DNA of 64,000 nucleotides from CAWEWH01 sp963812775 (GTDB lineage Bacteria; Pseudomonadota; Alphaproteobacteria; Rhizobiales; Beijerinckiaceae), in the NCBI GenBank assembly GCA_963812775.1, contig CAWEWH010000009.1, positions 707,450 to 771,449 of the forward strand, read 5' to 3'. A program made the translations under genes and the position numbers. Numbering within the stretch: the first letter of the stretch is position 1; each line of letters opens with the position of its first letter. Below are positions 20,439 to 29,742 of this stretch, in pieces. Below the pieces are notes generated by a model, which was not told where the DNA came from, did not search any database, and was given only the letters and a program-made list of their open reading frames with translations.

Positions 20439-21263
20439 ATGCCAGCCTTCATCTGCACGACCTGCGGCATGCAGCACGCGGCAAGCGAAGCGCCGCCGGC
20501 CGAGTGCCGCGTGTGCGAGGACGAGCGCCAGTTCACGCCGCCAAGCGGACAGTCCTGGACGACGCTCGAGGCGCTCGCGGCGCGCCACCACAACGCCTTT
20601 CGCCAGCACGAGCCGGGCCTGATCGGCATCGGCACGGTGCCGACCTTCGCCATCGGCCAGCGCGCGCTCCTCGTCTCGACGCCGCACGGCAACGTCCTGT
20701 GGGACTGCATCTCGCTCATCGACGCCGCCACCATCACTCTCATCAAGGGTCTCGGCGGGCTTGCCGCCATCGCCATCTCGCATCCGCATTTCTACACGAC
20801 GCTCGTCGAGTGGAGCCGCGCCTTCGGTAACGTGCCGGTGCACCTGCACGCCGACGACGCAGCCTGGGTGATGCGGCCCGACCCCTGCATCAAGCCGTGG
20901 CAGGGCGAGACCCGCGAGCTGCTGCCGGGCGTGACGCTGGTGCGCGGCGGCGGCCACTTCGCGGGCGGCACCATGCTGCATTGGGCGGCCGGCGCCGAAG
21001 GTCGCGGCGTGGTCTGCGCCGCCGACATCGCCAGGATCAATCCCGACCGCAAGACTTTCACCTTCATGCGCAGCTACCCGAACAGCATCCCGCTGTCGGC
21101 AGCCGCCGTGCGCACCATCGGGGCGGCGCTCGCCCCCTTCGCGTTCGACCGCGTCTACAGCCATTTCTTCGATCTGGTCATGCCGACGGGTGCCAAGCAG
21201 AATCTCGATGCTTCTGTCGCGCGCTACGCGGCCGCCGTCGGCGGCGCCTACGACCGGGCGTGA
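20439..21263 (+). CDS. MBL-fold metallo-hydrolase with N-terminal CxxC zinc-ribbon
   Basis: A 274-residue protein. Residues 5-35 contain CTTCG and CRVC, a rubredoxin/zinc-ribbon-like pair. The rest resembles a metallo-beta-lactamase fold (LWDCISLIDAATITLIKGLGG, then ISHPHFYTTLVEWSRAFG). HPHF replaces the usual HxHxDH, as in a subgroup of this family, and GGHFAGGTMLHW holds a later His. It is cytoplasmic and probably a metal-dependent hydrolase. The start follows GGAGGAGC. It lies in one operon with the LLM gene. Confidence 0.78.
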   Translation: MPAFICTTCGMQHAASEAPPAECRVCEDERQFTPPSGQSWTTLEALAARHHNAFRQHEPGLIGIGTVPTFAIGQRALLVSTPHGNVLWDCISLIDAATITLIKGLGGLAAIAISHPHFYTTLVEWSRAFGNVPVHLHADDAAWVMRPDPCIKPWQGETRELLPGVTLVRGGGHFAGGTMLHWAAGAEGRGVVCAADIARINPDRKTFTFMRSYPNSIPLSAAAVRTIGAALAPFAFDRVYSHFFDLVMPTGAKQNLDASVARYAAAVGGAYDRA

Positions 21264-21360
21264 TGGGTCCTGCCCGGCATCGGCACGGGCCACAATCCGC
21301 AACAATTCCGACACGATCCTGGCTTGATAATGTCCGGCAGATTCTGACCCGGGTGCCCCC

Positions 21361-22155
21361 ATGCCTCGTCTCAGTCGTCGCGTCTTCATCACCGGGGCCG
21401 GAGCCGCCGCCCTGTCCGGCGGGCCCATCGCCTCGGCGGTCGCGCAGCCCTTCGGCGAGCTCTTCCGGCCCTTCGGTCAGCCGCCGCCTTTCAATCAGCC
21501 GCCGCCCTTCGGCCAGCCGCAGCAGGCCCCACCGCCCGTCCGGCAGCCGCGGTTCGCGCCGCCCGGCGGCGACGATGGCGTCTATTCCGAGATGTACGCC
21601 GGGATCCGCGGCGAGCCCTTCCCCGTCGAGGCGATCGATCTGCGCCGCATCAGCCCGGCCTACCTGCGCAAGGTCGTGGCCGCCACGTCGAGCGAGCCGC
21701 CCGGCACCATCGTGGTCGACCCTGCCCGCCGCTATCTCTACCTGATCGAAGGTAGCGACCGCGCCATCCGCTACGGCGTCGGCGTCGGCAAGGAAGGCTT
21801 CGCCTGGTCGGGCGTCGCCACCATCAACAGCAAGCAGGAATGGCCCGACTGGTATCCGCCCAAGGAGATGATCGCGCGGCGCCGCGACCTTATGGACACG
21901 GTGCAGCAGCTGCGCGGCGGTCTCGGCGTGCCGGGCGGCCCCGGCAATCCTCTCGGCGCCCGCGCAATGTATCTGTGGCAGAACAACAAGGACACGCTGT
22001 TCCGCATCCACGGCACGCCGGAGCCGTGGACCATCGGCCAGAATGTCTCGTCCGGCTGCATCCGCATGATCAACCAGGACGCCATCGATCTCTATCAACG
22101 CGTGCCGGTCGGCACCAAGGTGGTGGTGCTCGCAGCGGGCGCGCGGACTGTGTGA
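21361..22155 (+). CDS. L,D-transpeptidase (YkuD domain), exported
   Basis: A 264-residue protein with an SRRVFITGAGAAALSGG signal resembling a twin-arginine type. A Pro/Gln/Phe-rich linker (about 30-70) follows, with four PPPF/QPP units. The YkuD catalytic domain follows, with IVVDPARRYLYLIEG, RIHGTPEPWTIGQ (His) and SSGCIRMINQD (catalytic Cys). It cross-links peptidoglycan (3-3 links) or attaches proteins to it, in the periplasm. Alphaproteobacteria carry many such genes. No coupled neighbour. Confidence 0.9.
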   Translation: MPRLSRRVFITGAGAAALSGGPIASAVAQPFGELFRPFGQPPPFNQPPPFGQPQQAPPPVRQPRFAPPGGDDGVYSEMYAGIRGEPFPVEAIDLRRISPAYLRKVVAATSSEPPGTIVVDPARRYLYLIEGSDRAIRYGVGVGKEGFAWSGVATINSKQEWPDWYPPKEMIARRRDLMDTVQQLRGGLGVPGGPGNPLGARAMYLWQNNKDTLFRIHGTPEPWTIGQNVSSGCIRMINQDAIDLYQRVPVGTKVVVLAAGARTV

Positions 22156-22163
22156 GCGCCGTC

Positions 22164-22186
22164 ATGGCCGGGCTTGTCCCGGCCAT
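22164..22186. repeat. REP-like palindrome
   Basis: ATGGCCGGG, the loop CTTGT, then CCCGGCCAT: a perfect 9-bp hairpin 8 bases after the L,D-transpeptidase stop. I recognise this palindrome (GTCATGGCCGGGCTTGTCCC) as a common dispersed intergenic repeat of Bradyrhizobium-group genomes. It could also help terminate transcription, though no T-run follows. Confidence 0.75.
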
Positions 22187-22215
22187 CCACGCCTTTGGAC
22201 CGGTGACGCCCCACT

Positions 22216-22423
22216 TCACGCCGCGCGGCGTCGTCCTTTGCGGCCCTTTTCCTCCCGCACCAACTCTTGCAGAAGTGTCGCCGCGAGGATCGTCGGCAGC
22301 ATCTGACCGAGCTGCGTGGCCTTCTCGCCGCAATCGGCCGTGACCGTGAGAATCCCGCCCGAGACCTCGAAGTGGCCCTTGTGAAGTCTTGCCGTCGATG
22401 TCGACGCTGATGGGTTTGCGCAT
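22216..22423 (-). CDS. Small conserved hypothetical protein, one frameshift
   Basis: ATG 22423 (MRKPISVDIDGKT) follows GGAGGG. After an indel around 22385 the frame reads GHFEVSGGILTVTADCGEKA and ends ELVREEKGRKGRRRAA. The complete form would be about 68 residues. It resembles a short alphaproteobacterial family of unknown function. No signal peptide. Confidence 0.5.
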
Positions 22424-22524
22424 GGAAAGTCCCTCCGTGCCGGAGACGAAAGCAGGTGTCGCGCTGAGTTGCCATTGCTTCGGCGCGCTGTCCACACGCG
22501 GGGCGAGCGGCGAAGTAGGGAAGA

Positions 22525-23325
22525 TCAAAACGCAATCAAATCGTCCGGCCGCAGAGCTGCTCTGACGATCTCGTCCGCCAACGCCCGAGCCATGCAGGCG
22601 TAGCCGCGGTCCGACATATGGAAGCCGTCGCTGGCCAGCATGGCTCTGAACATCTCTTCAGATCGCTCGCTCCAGCTCTTCATCAACGTGTAGCGGTCGA
22701 ACACACATGCGCGCTTTTGGAGGCCTACCTCCTTCACGATCGCAACGAAGCGCTCGTAGCGGTCCTTCTTGCGGATCGTCGGGTAAAACTGTTGGTCGAG
22801 GAGGATAAGATCCGCGTCAAACCGCGTGGCCGCCGCAACACCGCGCTCCAGCAGGTTGCGAAAGTCGGCTGCTTGCACCCCCGTCAAGGCGTCGTTGGTA
22901 CCCACTTGCCAGATCACCAGGTCTGGCTTTTGGCTTTCCACCTCGACAGAAAGCCGCGCGAGGGTCTGTGACCCAGTCTCCCCAGCGATGCCGGACGCAA
23001 TGACCATGACGTCTGCAGACGGCAGCCGTTGCCTGATTTCCTCAGCCAGTCGCGCCGGGTAGGCCGCGGCCGCCAACGTCGCGCCGGTTCCGGCTGTCGA
23101 GGACGATCCGATGGTCAGGATTTTTACTCGCCTTCCCGCCTTCAGTAAGTCCGAGATCCGCGTTAGCCGCCCGCTTGTGGCCAATGCGGGGCGCGAGGCA
23201 ATGCAGGGAGCAGGAGACGCGTCCTCCGCCAGGCCGCGATGAGGAGCCGCCGCGACCGTCAATAGGCCGCCGATTGCCAGTCCCAGCAGTCTCAACAGAC
23301 CTGATCGAGCGTGTGGAAGCAGCAT
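22525..23325 (-). CDS. SGNH/GDSL-type hydrolase, exported
   Basis: A 266-residue protein with an N-terminal signal (about 1-33). Block I is LTIGSSSTAGTGA (nucleophile Ser), with the Gly of block II in VIASGIAGETGSQ. Block III is WQVGTNDALTG (Asn), and block V is ASDGFHMSDRGYACMA (Asp and His). This is a lysophospholipase/esterase-like fold acting in the periplasm or outside. Family enzymes deacylate lipids or polysaccharides. Stand-alone gene on the minus strand. Confidence 0.87.
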   Translation of the reverse strand: MLLPHARSGLLRLLGLAIGGLLTVAAAPHRGLAEDASPAPCIASRPALATSGRLTRISDLLKAGRRVKILTIGSSSTAGTGATLAAAAYPARLAEEIRQRLPSADVMVIASGIAGETGSQTLARLSVEVESQKPDLVIWQVGTNDALTGVQAADFRNLLERGVAAATRFDADLILLDQQFYPTIRKKDRYERFVAIVKEVGLQKRACVFDRYTLMKSWSERSEEMFRAMLASDGFHMSDRGYACMARALADEIVRAALRPDDLIAF

Positions 23326-23691
23326 GTTCGTCCCAAGAGCACATGCATCGACAACGACGGTTCGGAAAGCTAGTTCACGCCACGATCGGCGGATGGCTCA
23401 AAACGCACATCCCAGGTTTCAGAAGGACCGCGCTCACAGCGGAGCGAGGCCCCGCGGCTGAGCTTGCGTCGGGAGCGGCGAGAGATCATCGTCTCGGTTG
23501 ACGCGCGATGGGGAAACTGAGTGCCCTTCGGGGACCGCGGCTGGACGCACGACGCTCTGCTCCGGCATCCGCTTTCAAGTCGCTACGAGAGGCAAATAAG
23601 GTTCGTTCCTTGCCACCGCTTGCATCGGCTCTCGGGCAGCAGCAATCTCATCCCGGTTGCGCAGGGAGCCATAGCAAGGGAACAGCGTTCG
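23326..23691. other. Intergenic, no gene seen
   Basis: 366 bases between the divergent hydrolase and the next gene. I see no RNA gene, repeat or coding frame with a credible ribosome site; promoters for both flanking genes are expected here. Confidence 0.5.
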
Positions 23692-24039
23692 ATGCCAATC
23701 CAGTCACGGTATGTGTTCATCGCCAGCATGGATGTCGATCCTGACAAAGATGCGCTCTTCAACGAGGTCTACGACACCGAGCACGTGCCGAACCTCCTGA
23801 AGGTCCCGGGCGTGCATGCCGTCGCGCGCCTTGAGGGAGAGCCCTTCGCGGTCAGCATCGGCGGCGAGGAAAAGCGCGTCGCGCACGACGGGCCGCGCTA
23901 TAGCGCCGTCTACGAGATCGACGGTCCGGAGGTGCTGGTGAGCCGCGAATGGGCGAAGGCTGTCGAAGCGGGGCGTTGGGCTTCCGAGGTCCGGCCATTC
24001 ACCCGCAATCGGCGGCACGCGCTCTACCGGCTGCGCTAG
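23692..24039 (+). CDS. Small dimeric alpha/beta-barrel (EthD-like) protein
   Basis: A 115-residue protein from ATG 23692 (MPIQSRYVFIASMDVDPDKD). The pattern FNEVYDTEHVPNLLKVPGVH is characteristic of DUF4286/EthD-like ferredoxin-fold proteins. A helix of the type xYDxEHVPxL precedes a strand, and YSAVYEIDGPEVLVSREW follows. Such proteins bind or degrade small hydrophobic or aromatic substrates. A small exported-protein gene follows after 23 bases. Confidence 0.72.
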   Translation: MPIQSRYVFIASMDVDPDKDALFNEVYDTEHVPNLLKVPGVHAVARLEGEPFAVSIGGEEKRVAHDGPRYSAVYEIDGPEVLVSREWAKAVEAGRWASEVRPFTRNRRHALYRLR

Positions 24040-24062
24040 CGCCATCGACGCGAGGTTACGCC

Positions 24063-24323
24063 ATGGTGTCTCGATATGTGGTCGCCTTCCTCCTCGCCTT
24101 CGGGGCTTCGCTGCCGGCCAGTGGTCAAGGAAAGCCGGAGCGCTTCGATGAAGAGGCGACGCTGGTCAAGAGCTGCACCTTCGAGCGGCCGTCGCTCCGC
24201 CTGACGCTGCAGATCTACCGCCATCGCGGCCAGCTCTGGTATGCAGAAGGTCCCAATGCGGTGAGCCCGATCGATGCGACGTCAGACAACGTCTGCGTCC
24301 GGCTGGCGCCGAAGTTCCTTTGA
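24063..24323 (+). CDS. Small exported hypothetical protein
   Basis: 86 residues, with a clear signal peptide (MVSRYVVAFLLAFGASLPAS) and two Cys in the mature part (SCTFERPSLRLTLQIYRHRG; NVCVRLAPKFL). Likely periplasmic. I do not recognise a family. Short gap to the EthD-like gene suggests co-transcription. Confidence 0.55.
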   Translation: MVSRYVVAFLLAFGASLPASGQGKPERFDEEATLVKSCTFERPSLRLTLQIYRHRGQLWYAEGPNAVSPIDATSDNVCVRLAPKFL

Positions 24324-24398
24324 AACGACTGCGGCCTTCACACATCCGGCGAGCCGAGCCAGCGGCAGACCGCAGCCGGGGCTGATAAGCTCAGTGCC

Positions 24399-25487
24399 AT
24401 GAGCCAACCCAAACGCATCGTCATCTGCGGCGGCGGCGCGATTGGTGCAGCCATCGCCTACTTCCTCAGCCGACGTGGTGCCCACCCGATCGTCATCGAG
24501 CGTCACGCGGTTGCCGGTGCGGCCTCCGGCAAGTCAGGCGGCTTCCTGGCGCTGGACTGGTGCCGCGGCAGCCCGCTGGACCGGCTGGCGCGGCGCAGCT
24601 TTCAGCTTCACGCCGAGCTTGCCGCCGAGCTCGGCAACCCCTGGCACTACCAGCCGCTCGAGACCTATGGCGGCTACGCCGACACGAGCAGCATCGGACG
24701 CGGGCGTGGCGAGCGCCCGTGGCTGTCCGACGCGGTCACGATCACCGATCGGCTCGGCTCACCGCAGACGACGGCCGTGGTCGAGCCGCACGCCTTCACG
24801 ACAGGCTTGATGCGCGGCGCTGAGATGCATGGCGCCGAGCTGCGGCACGGCACGGTCGCCGGGCTGGTCCTGCGTCCCGGCGGCGCTGTCGGCGGCGTCA
24901 GGCTCGACGGCGGCGAGATCGTGGCCGGCGAGGCCGTCGTCATCGCCATGGGGCCATGGTCGATCCTGGCGGCGCGCTGGCTGCCGCTGCCGCCTGTGTT
25001 CGGCCTGAAGGGCCACAGCCTCGTGTTCGAGACCGGCGAGACGGTTCCCCCGGAGGCGCTGTTCCTCGAGTACCGGGAGGCCGGCGGCGAGATCCTCACC
25101 CCGGAGCTTTTTTCGCGCCCCGACGGCACAACGTGGGTGTGCGCGATCTCGTCGGCGGGACCCGTGCCCATCGATCCCGCCGACGTCGCTCCCGACGAGG
25201 GGGCGCATGCGCGCCTGGAGGCCATGTGCCGAAACATCTCGCCGGCCATCGCTGCCACGCCGATTGTGGCGCGGCAGGCGTGCTTTCGCCCGGTCACCGA
25301 GGACGGCTTGCCGCTCATCGGCAACGTGCCCGGGGTCGAGGGCGCCTACGTGGCGACGGGCCATAGCGTCTGGGGCATGCTCAATGCGCCGGGAACCGGA
25401 GAGGCCATGGCCGAACTGATCCTGGATGGCGGAACAGCCCACCTCGACCTCACGCCATTCGCGCCGGGACGCTTTGGGACGCGGTAG
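24399..25487 (+). CDS. FAD-dependent oxidoreductase (DAO family)
   Basis: A 362-residue amine/amino-acid oxidase-type flavoprotein. The dinucleotide-binding motif is IVICGGGAIGAAIAYFLSRR (residues 8-27), followed by the acidic IVIERHAVAG. The C-terminal flavin contact is FRPVTEDGLPLIGNVPGVEG, with ATGHSVWGMLNAPGTGEAMA. It would oxidise an N-substituted amino acid or similar with O2 or an electron acceptor. Intact; cytoplasmic or weakly membrane-associated. Confidence 0.87.
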   Translation: MSQPKRIVICGGGAIGAAIAYFLSRRGAHPIVIERHAVAGAASGKSGGFLALDWCRGSPLDRLARRSFQLHAELAAELGNPWHYQPLETYGGYADTSSIGRGRGERPWLSDAVTITDRLGSPQTTAVVEPHAFTTGLMRGAEMHGAELRHGTVAGLVLRPGGAVGGVRLDGGEIVAGEAVVIAMGPWSILAARWLPLPPVFGLKGHSLVFETGETVPPEALFLEYREAGGEILTPELFSRPDGTTWVCAISSAGPVPIDPADVAPDEGAHARLEAMCRNISPAIAATPIVARQACFRPVTEDGLPLIGNVPGVEGAYVATGHSVWGMLNAPGTGEAMAELILDGGTAHLDLTPFAPGRFGTR

Positions 25488-25631
25488 CTTGCGCGGGCGC
25501 GATCAGGAAGCTGAATGGCGATGGTCCATGTTTGGTGGAAGGATCGGTTAAGAATTGTGCCTCATCGTTCGCATTGCGGCGACCATACCCAAACGTGCCA
25601 TCGCCAGTAGCTGAAGGCTGACCATTTCCGC

Positions 25632-27055
25632 ATGCCTGTTCCCGCCGGCTTCCAGGTGCGGCTCGACATCTATGGGATCGACGGCAATGTGATTGCCGCG
25701 CGCCAAGAGGCGTGGGAACTGTTTGAGCGCCACTTCGACGAGATCTGGGAGGATCACCGCCAGCAAGTGATCCGAACCGTGCCCGCTTATGCCGAGCGGA
25801 TGCGCAGCCTGCCCCCAGGATATGCAAAGAGCCTGAAGTCTTATGTCCGCAAATTGTTTTGCGAGCCCTTTGACGAGCGGTGGGTCGAAGCCTCTGAAGC
25901 AAGGGTGAAGATAGAGCTTCAGGGCGGCCAAGACATGCGTTCTCAGCCGCCACATCCCACAGCTTGCTCGCGCGCTTCATGACCATTGTCGGCCAGCGCT
26001 ACCGGTTCTCCGGACCAAAGACGGCACGCATCATTCAGACCGCCGCGCGCGTGTTGATGCTTGACATGGCTAACGGCGTTGCTCTGCACAACGAATATCA
26101 GGTCAACACAAGCAAGGCTCGCGGCGAGGAGCTCGAGGGGGCCATCGAAGAGTTCGAGACATCCGCGAGCCGTGTCCGCACCACGATCGCCACCGCGGCT
26201 TCGTCACTCAATACGACAGCCGGGGAATTGGAACATCTGTCAAAGGACGCAGCCGATCAGGCGCGCACGGCCGTCGCGTCGTTGGAAGCGGCAGCCGACG
26301 ATGTCGTGTCAACGGCGTCGGCAACGGACCAGCTTTCCGTCACCTGCAGCGCGATGTTTGAGCACGCGACCCGCGGTGCGCACATCGCGCGGGAGGCCGT
26401 TCACGACGCCGAACGCACCAATAAATCGGTCGCTTACTTGTCAGAGACCGTCGAGACGATCGGTTCCGTCGTGGGCCTGATCTCCGACATTGCGGCCCAG
26501 ACCAACCTGCTCGCTCTCAATGCGACGATCGAGGCGGCACGTGCGGGCGAAGCCGGCAGGGGCTTCTCTGTGGTCGCCTCGGAGGTGAAATCGCTCGCCA
26601 ACCAAACCTCCAAGGCCACCGAGGAGATTGCAGCGCGCATCAACACCATTCGCGAAGAAACACGACGTTCAGTCGCGGACATACTCGGGATCGTCAAGAC
26701 CATTACCTCGGTCGCATCTCTGGCCGAGACGGTGGCCCACGCCATCGAAGAACAGCGTACCGCCACAGCCTCCATTGCCCAGATCGCCAGTCGCGCCCGC
26801 CAGCACACGAGCACCATTGCGTCGGCGGTCGGATCCGTTGGAGAACTTATCCAAAAGGCCGCAGAGAGCGCCACGGTCGTTCTCGGTTACTCAGGCGAGC
26901 TGGCGGAACGTACCGCAGATCTCGATGGCGCGGTCAGCACTCTTCTGCAGAACGCGGCGGCTCAGGGTACCGTCGAAAGTCTTGCCGACCTCTCGAAGAC
27001 TGACGCGCTCGACAAGGGACTGGAGTTGCCGCCAAGAGCAAGCAAGCGGGCATGA
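25632..27055 (+). CDS. Soluble methyl-accepting chemotaxis-type transducer, one frameshift
   Basis: Two frames join near 25,965. The N-terminal ~150 residues (RLDIYGIDGNVIAARQEAWE, then PPGYAKSLKSYVRKLF) are helical and have no membrane segments. They resemble the globin-coupled or protoglobin-like sensor of HemAT-type receptors, but I cannot place a proximal His, so heme binding is uncertain. The C-terminal half is a standard signalling hairpin with QTNLLALNATIEAARAGEAG, the CheA/CheW contact tip. It should sense a cytoplasmic signal and control CheA kinase. No che genes nearby. Confidence 0.75.
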
Positions 27056-27176
27056 AGCTTGGCGCGGCGCACCGGCTGGTGCTCGCGATACCGGGCACCG
27101 GCCTCGATCGCTCTCGTCGAGAACCTTGATGGCTTCCTCGTCGGTCGTGCCTCCCCTCTTTCATTCGAGACCTCTC

Positions 27177-28064
27177 TCACAGATGCCGGTCGATGTCCTC
27201 GCGCCGCGGCAGGCTCGGCTGGGCGCCGGCCGTCAGGCAGGCGAGGCTGCCGGCGACGCACGCACGCCGTAGTGCCGCCTCGACAGTCTGACCGCGGTCG
27301 AGAGCCCCGGCAAAGACGCCCACGAAGGCGTCGCCGGCCGCCGTCGTGTCGACGGGCACGATGCCGAGCGCCTGGCTCCTCCAGGCTTGCCCGCCATGAG
27401 AGGCGATCCCCCCCGCCTCGCCAAGCGTGACGACGATCAGCTTCTCGAGATGCGCCGAGAGCGCCTCGGCCGTGCCCTGCGCGGCGTCAAGCCCCGCCGC
27501 CTGCGCGAGGTCGACGGCTTCATGCTCATTCACGACGATCACGTCGATGCTGTCGAGCTCGGCCATGGCGAGCCCCGTCGCCGGTGCAGCATTGAGCAAG
27601 GTCCGCGACCCGCTCCGGCGAGCGCGCGCCGCAAGGATCCGGTTCTGCGCGACATCGACCTCCCGCTGCAGCACCAGCATCGTGCCCGGTCCGAGAAGCG
27701 CGTCCTCGACGCGATCGGCCGTCAGCGCCGCGTTGGCTCCCGACCCGACCACGATCTGGTTGCGTCCTGAGGGATCGACGGCGATCGCCGCGCATCCCGT
27801 GGGACCGGCGATCCGCGTCACCCGGGCGGGATCGACGCCGTTGGCGCGGAGGCTGTCGCGTGCCGCCGCCCCGAAGGCGTCCGTCCCGACGGCGCCCACG
27901 AACGTCACGGCGTTTCCGTCCCGCGCCGCCGCCACCGCCTGATTGGCGCCCTTGCCGCCGATGGAAAATGCGTAGCCGGGGCTGACGACCGTCTCTCCCG
28001 GCTTGGGCAAAGCCAGGACGCCGAACGAGAGATCGACGTTGATCGAACCGAAGACGACGATCAT
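27177..28064 (-). CDS. rbsK: Ribokinase (PfkB family)
   Basis: A 295-residue PfkB-family kinase. It begins MIVVFGSINVDLSF, continues with SIGGKGANQAVAAARDG (signature 1, sugar binding), and ends with PVDTTAAGDAFVGVFAGAL (signature 2, catalytic Asp). Family members phosphorylate ribose at O5 with ATP. The start ATG 28064 follows GAGGTG; an upstream in-frame start at 28139 is weaker. No ribose transporter or isomerase is adjacent, so the sugar specificity is inferred. It is the last core gene before the island. Confidence 0.85.
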   Translation of the reverse strand: MIVVFGSINVDLSFGVLALPKPGETVVSPGYAFSIGGKGANQAVAAARDGNAVTFVGAVGTDAFGAAARDSLRANGVDPARVTRIAGPTGCAAIAVDPSGRNQIVVGSGANAALTADRVEDALLGPGTMLVLQREVDVAQNRILAARARRSGSRTLLNAAPATGLAMAELDSIDVIVVNEHEAVDLAQAAGLDAAQGTAEALSAHLEKLIVVTLGEAGGIASHGGQAWRSQALGIVPVDTTAAGDAFVGVFAGALDRGQTVEAALRRACVAGSLACLTAGAQPSLPRREDIDRHL

Positions 28065-28260
28065 GGGCACCTCGATGGGGCGCGTGACGTTCCTACCGCT
28101 CGGAGTCCCGACCGTCATCGCCCATGCGAGAGGTTTCAATCGAAGCAGCTGCTACTCGAATGTCTGAGAGATTACGCAGTAGAAAAAGTATTCCGACCAG
28201 GCTGCCGGGCCGGTTGGTATTGATTGGACAAGGAAGGAAGGTCACGACGATGCGCAGGCC

Positions 28261-28304
28261 TGGCGCTCCCTAGGGGACTCGAACCCCTGTTTTCGCCGTG
28301 AGAG
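28261..28304 (-). tRNA. tRNA-Glu(CTC) 3' fragment (attachment-site scar)
   Basis: Read on the minus strand from 28304, this holds an anticodon loop CTCTCAC, a 3' anticodon half-stem GGCG, a T-arm AGGGGTTCGAGTCCCCT, a GGGAGCG acceptor half and CCA. This matches the 3' half of alphaproteobacterial tRNA-Glu(CTC). The 5' half is absent upstream. With a tyrosine integrase starting 149 bases away on the fragment's element side, it is best explained as the attL/attR scar of an integrated element. Confidence 0.8.
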
Positions 28305-28452
28305 AGCTAACAATAGCGCACCGATCTGTCCATGGACGTCCACCGACGTCCAGACAAGCTGTTGATATTGCGCGAATTTCTGTTGGCGCCGTCCACGCGG
28401 GGCGCGTAGCATCCAGGTGCGACTTACCACGTTTATTGGGCATGAGTTGGAC

Positions 28453-29742
28453 ATGGCACGAACGCTTCGCGATGCTCTTCTCGAAACCCGCACAGCCCGT
28501 CTGAGGCTGAACCCTCGCGGCAAGCCGTATTGGCGCGGGCTCGAGACCGGTCTCCACCTCGGCTACCGGCGTTTGCGCCAGGGCAGCGGAACCTGGGTGG
28601 CGCGCCGGTTCGTCGGCGCGGGCCGTTATTCAGAGCGCCAATTGGGCGTCGCGGACGACTTCCAGAACGCCGACGAGACCACCGTCTTGAGCTATCGCAG
28701 CGCCCAAGGCGCCGCGCGCTCCTGGTGGATCGCGGAGCATCAACGGTCGCTTGGCTTGGCGGCAGGCCGCAAAGGACCCTACTCGGTTGCGATGGCCATC
28801 GAACATTATGTTCGCGACTACCTGCGACGGGGTGGCCGGGACTTCACCAATCTGCGCTCCATCGCCCAAAGGCACATACTCCCGGCCTTGGGACCGATCG
28901 AGGTCAACAAGCTCACGACCGAGCGTCTGCGTGTCTGGCATCATGCGATCGCCACGTCCGCCCCCATGACCCGGCGAGGTCTTGCCGACATCGAAGATCA
29001 CGCCCCCAGGGAGATCAGTACTGAAGCGCTGCGCCGTCGACGCTCCCGCGCGAACCGCATTTTGACGGTGCTGAAGGCCGCTCTCAACCACGGATTTGCG
29101 GAGGGGAGGATCACCTCAGACGAAGCCTGGCGTCGTGTCGCCCCCTTCCGCGGGGTGGACGCCGCAAGCGTCCGCTACCTGAGCGCATCCGAATGTCAGC
29201 GCCTCATCAATTGCAGCGATCCCGAGTTCAAGCCGCTTGTTCGCGCAGCCATTCTGACCGGTGCCAGATACGGCGAGCTCGTCCAGCTCACCGTTGGCGA
29301 TGTCGATCTGCTCGCGGGCACCGTTCACATACGCCAGGGCAAGAGCGGGAAACCCCGCCACGTTCCACTGACCGAGGAAAGCCTGGAACATTTCGAGCCA
29401 CTCGTACTCGGACGCCCGCAAGCTGCGCCGGTATTCTTGCGAGCCAGTGGCCGCAGGTGGAAAAAATCAGAGCAGGCGCGTCCCCTGCTCGCAGCGTGCA
29501 AGCGCTCGCGTATTGATCCGCCAATCACTTTCCATGGCCTTCGCGACACCTTCGCCAGCGTGCTCGCCATGAACGGTGCGCCCATGGCGGTCATCGCAAA
29601 GCTCCTTGGTCATGCCGACACGCGCATCACCGAGAAGCATTATGCCCACCTCGCGCCCGGCTACGTCGCAGAGAGCTTGAGGGCCCATTTCCCACGGCTG
29701 AGCCCTCCGTCCACTGAACTGAGGATTTTGGCGCTAAGATGA
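28453..29742 (+). CDS. Tyrosine-type site-specific integrase
   Basis: A 429-residue tyrosine recombinase. An N-terminal Arm/DUF-like DNA-binding part (1-90) is followed by a SAM-like core-binding domain (about 110-245) and the catalytic domain. All catalytic residues are present: Arg in LTGARYGELVQL, Lys in RQGKSGKPRHVPL, HxxR in TFHGLRDTFAS, His in LGHADTRITEK and Tyr in KHYAHLAPGY. It should insert and excise the island at tRNA-Glu. The start MARTLRDALLETRTARL at 28453 was chosen over an upstream ATG as it fits the family length. Its stop overlaps the next gene (ATGA). Confidence 0.9.
   Translation: MARTLRDALLETRTARLRLNPRGKPYWRGLETGLHLGYRRLRQGSGTWVARRFVGAGRYSERQLGVADDFQNADETTVLSYRSAQGAARSWWIAEHQRSLGLAAGRKGPYSVAMAIEHYVRDYLRRGGRDFTNLRSIAQRHILPALGPIEVNKLTTERLRVWHHAIATSAPMTRRGLADIEDHAPREISTEALRRRRSRANRILTVLKAALNHGFAEGRITSDEAWRRVAPFRGVDAASVRYLSASECQRLINCSDPEFKPLVRAAILTGARYGELVQLTVGDVDLLAGTVHIRQGKSGKPRHVPLTEESLEHFEPLVLGRPQAAPVFLRASGRRWKKSEQARPLLAACKRSRIDPPITFHGLRDTFASVLAMNGAPMAVIAKLLGHADTRITEKHYAHLAPGYVAESLRAHFPRLSPPSTELRILALR

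Noticed and set aside
20424..21428. 334-codon minus-strand frame over the metallo-hydrolase
   Set aside because: Opposite strand of a gene with clear motifs; no ribosome site or family match.
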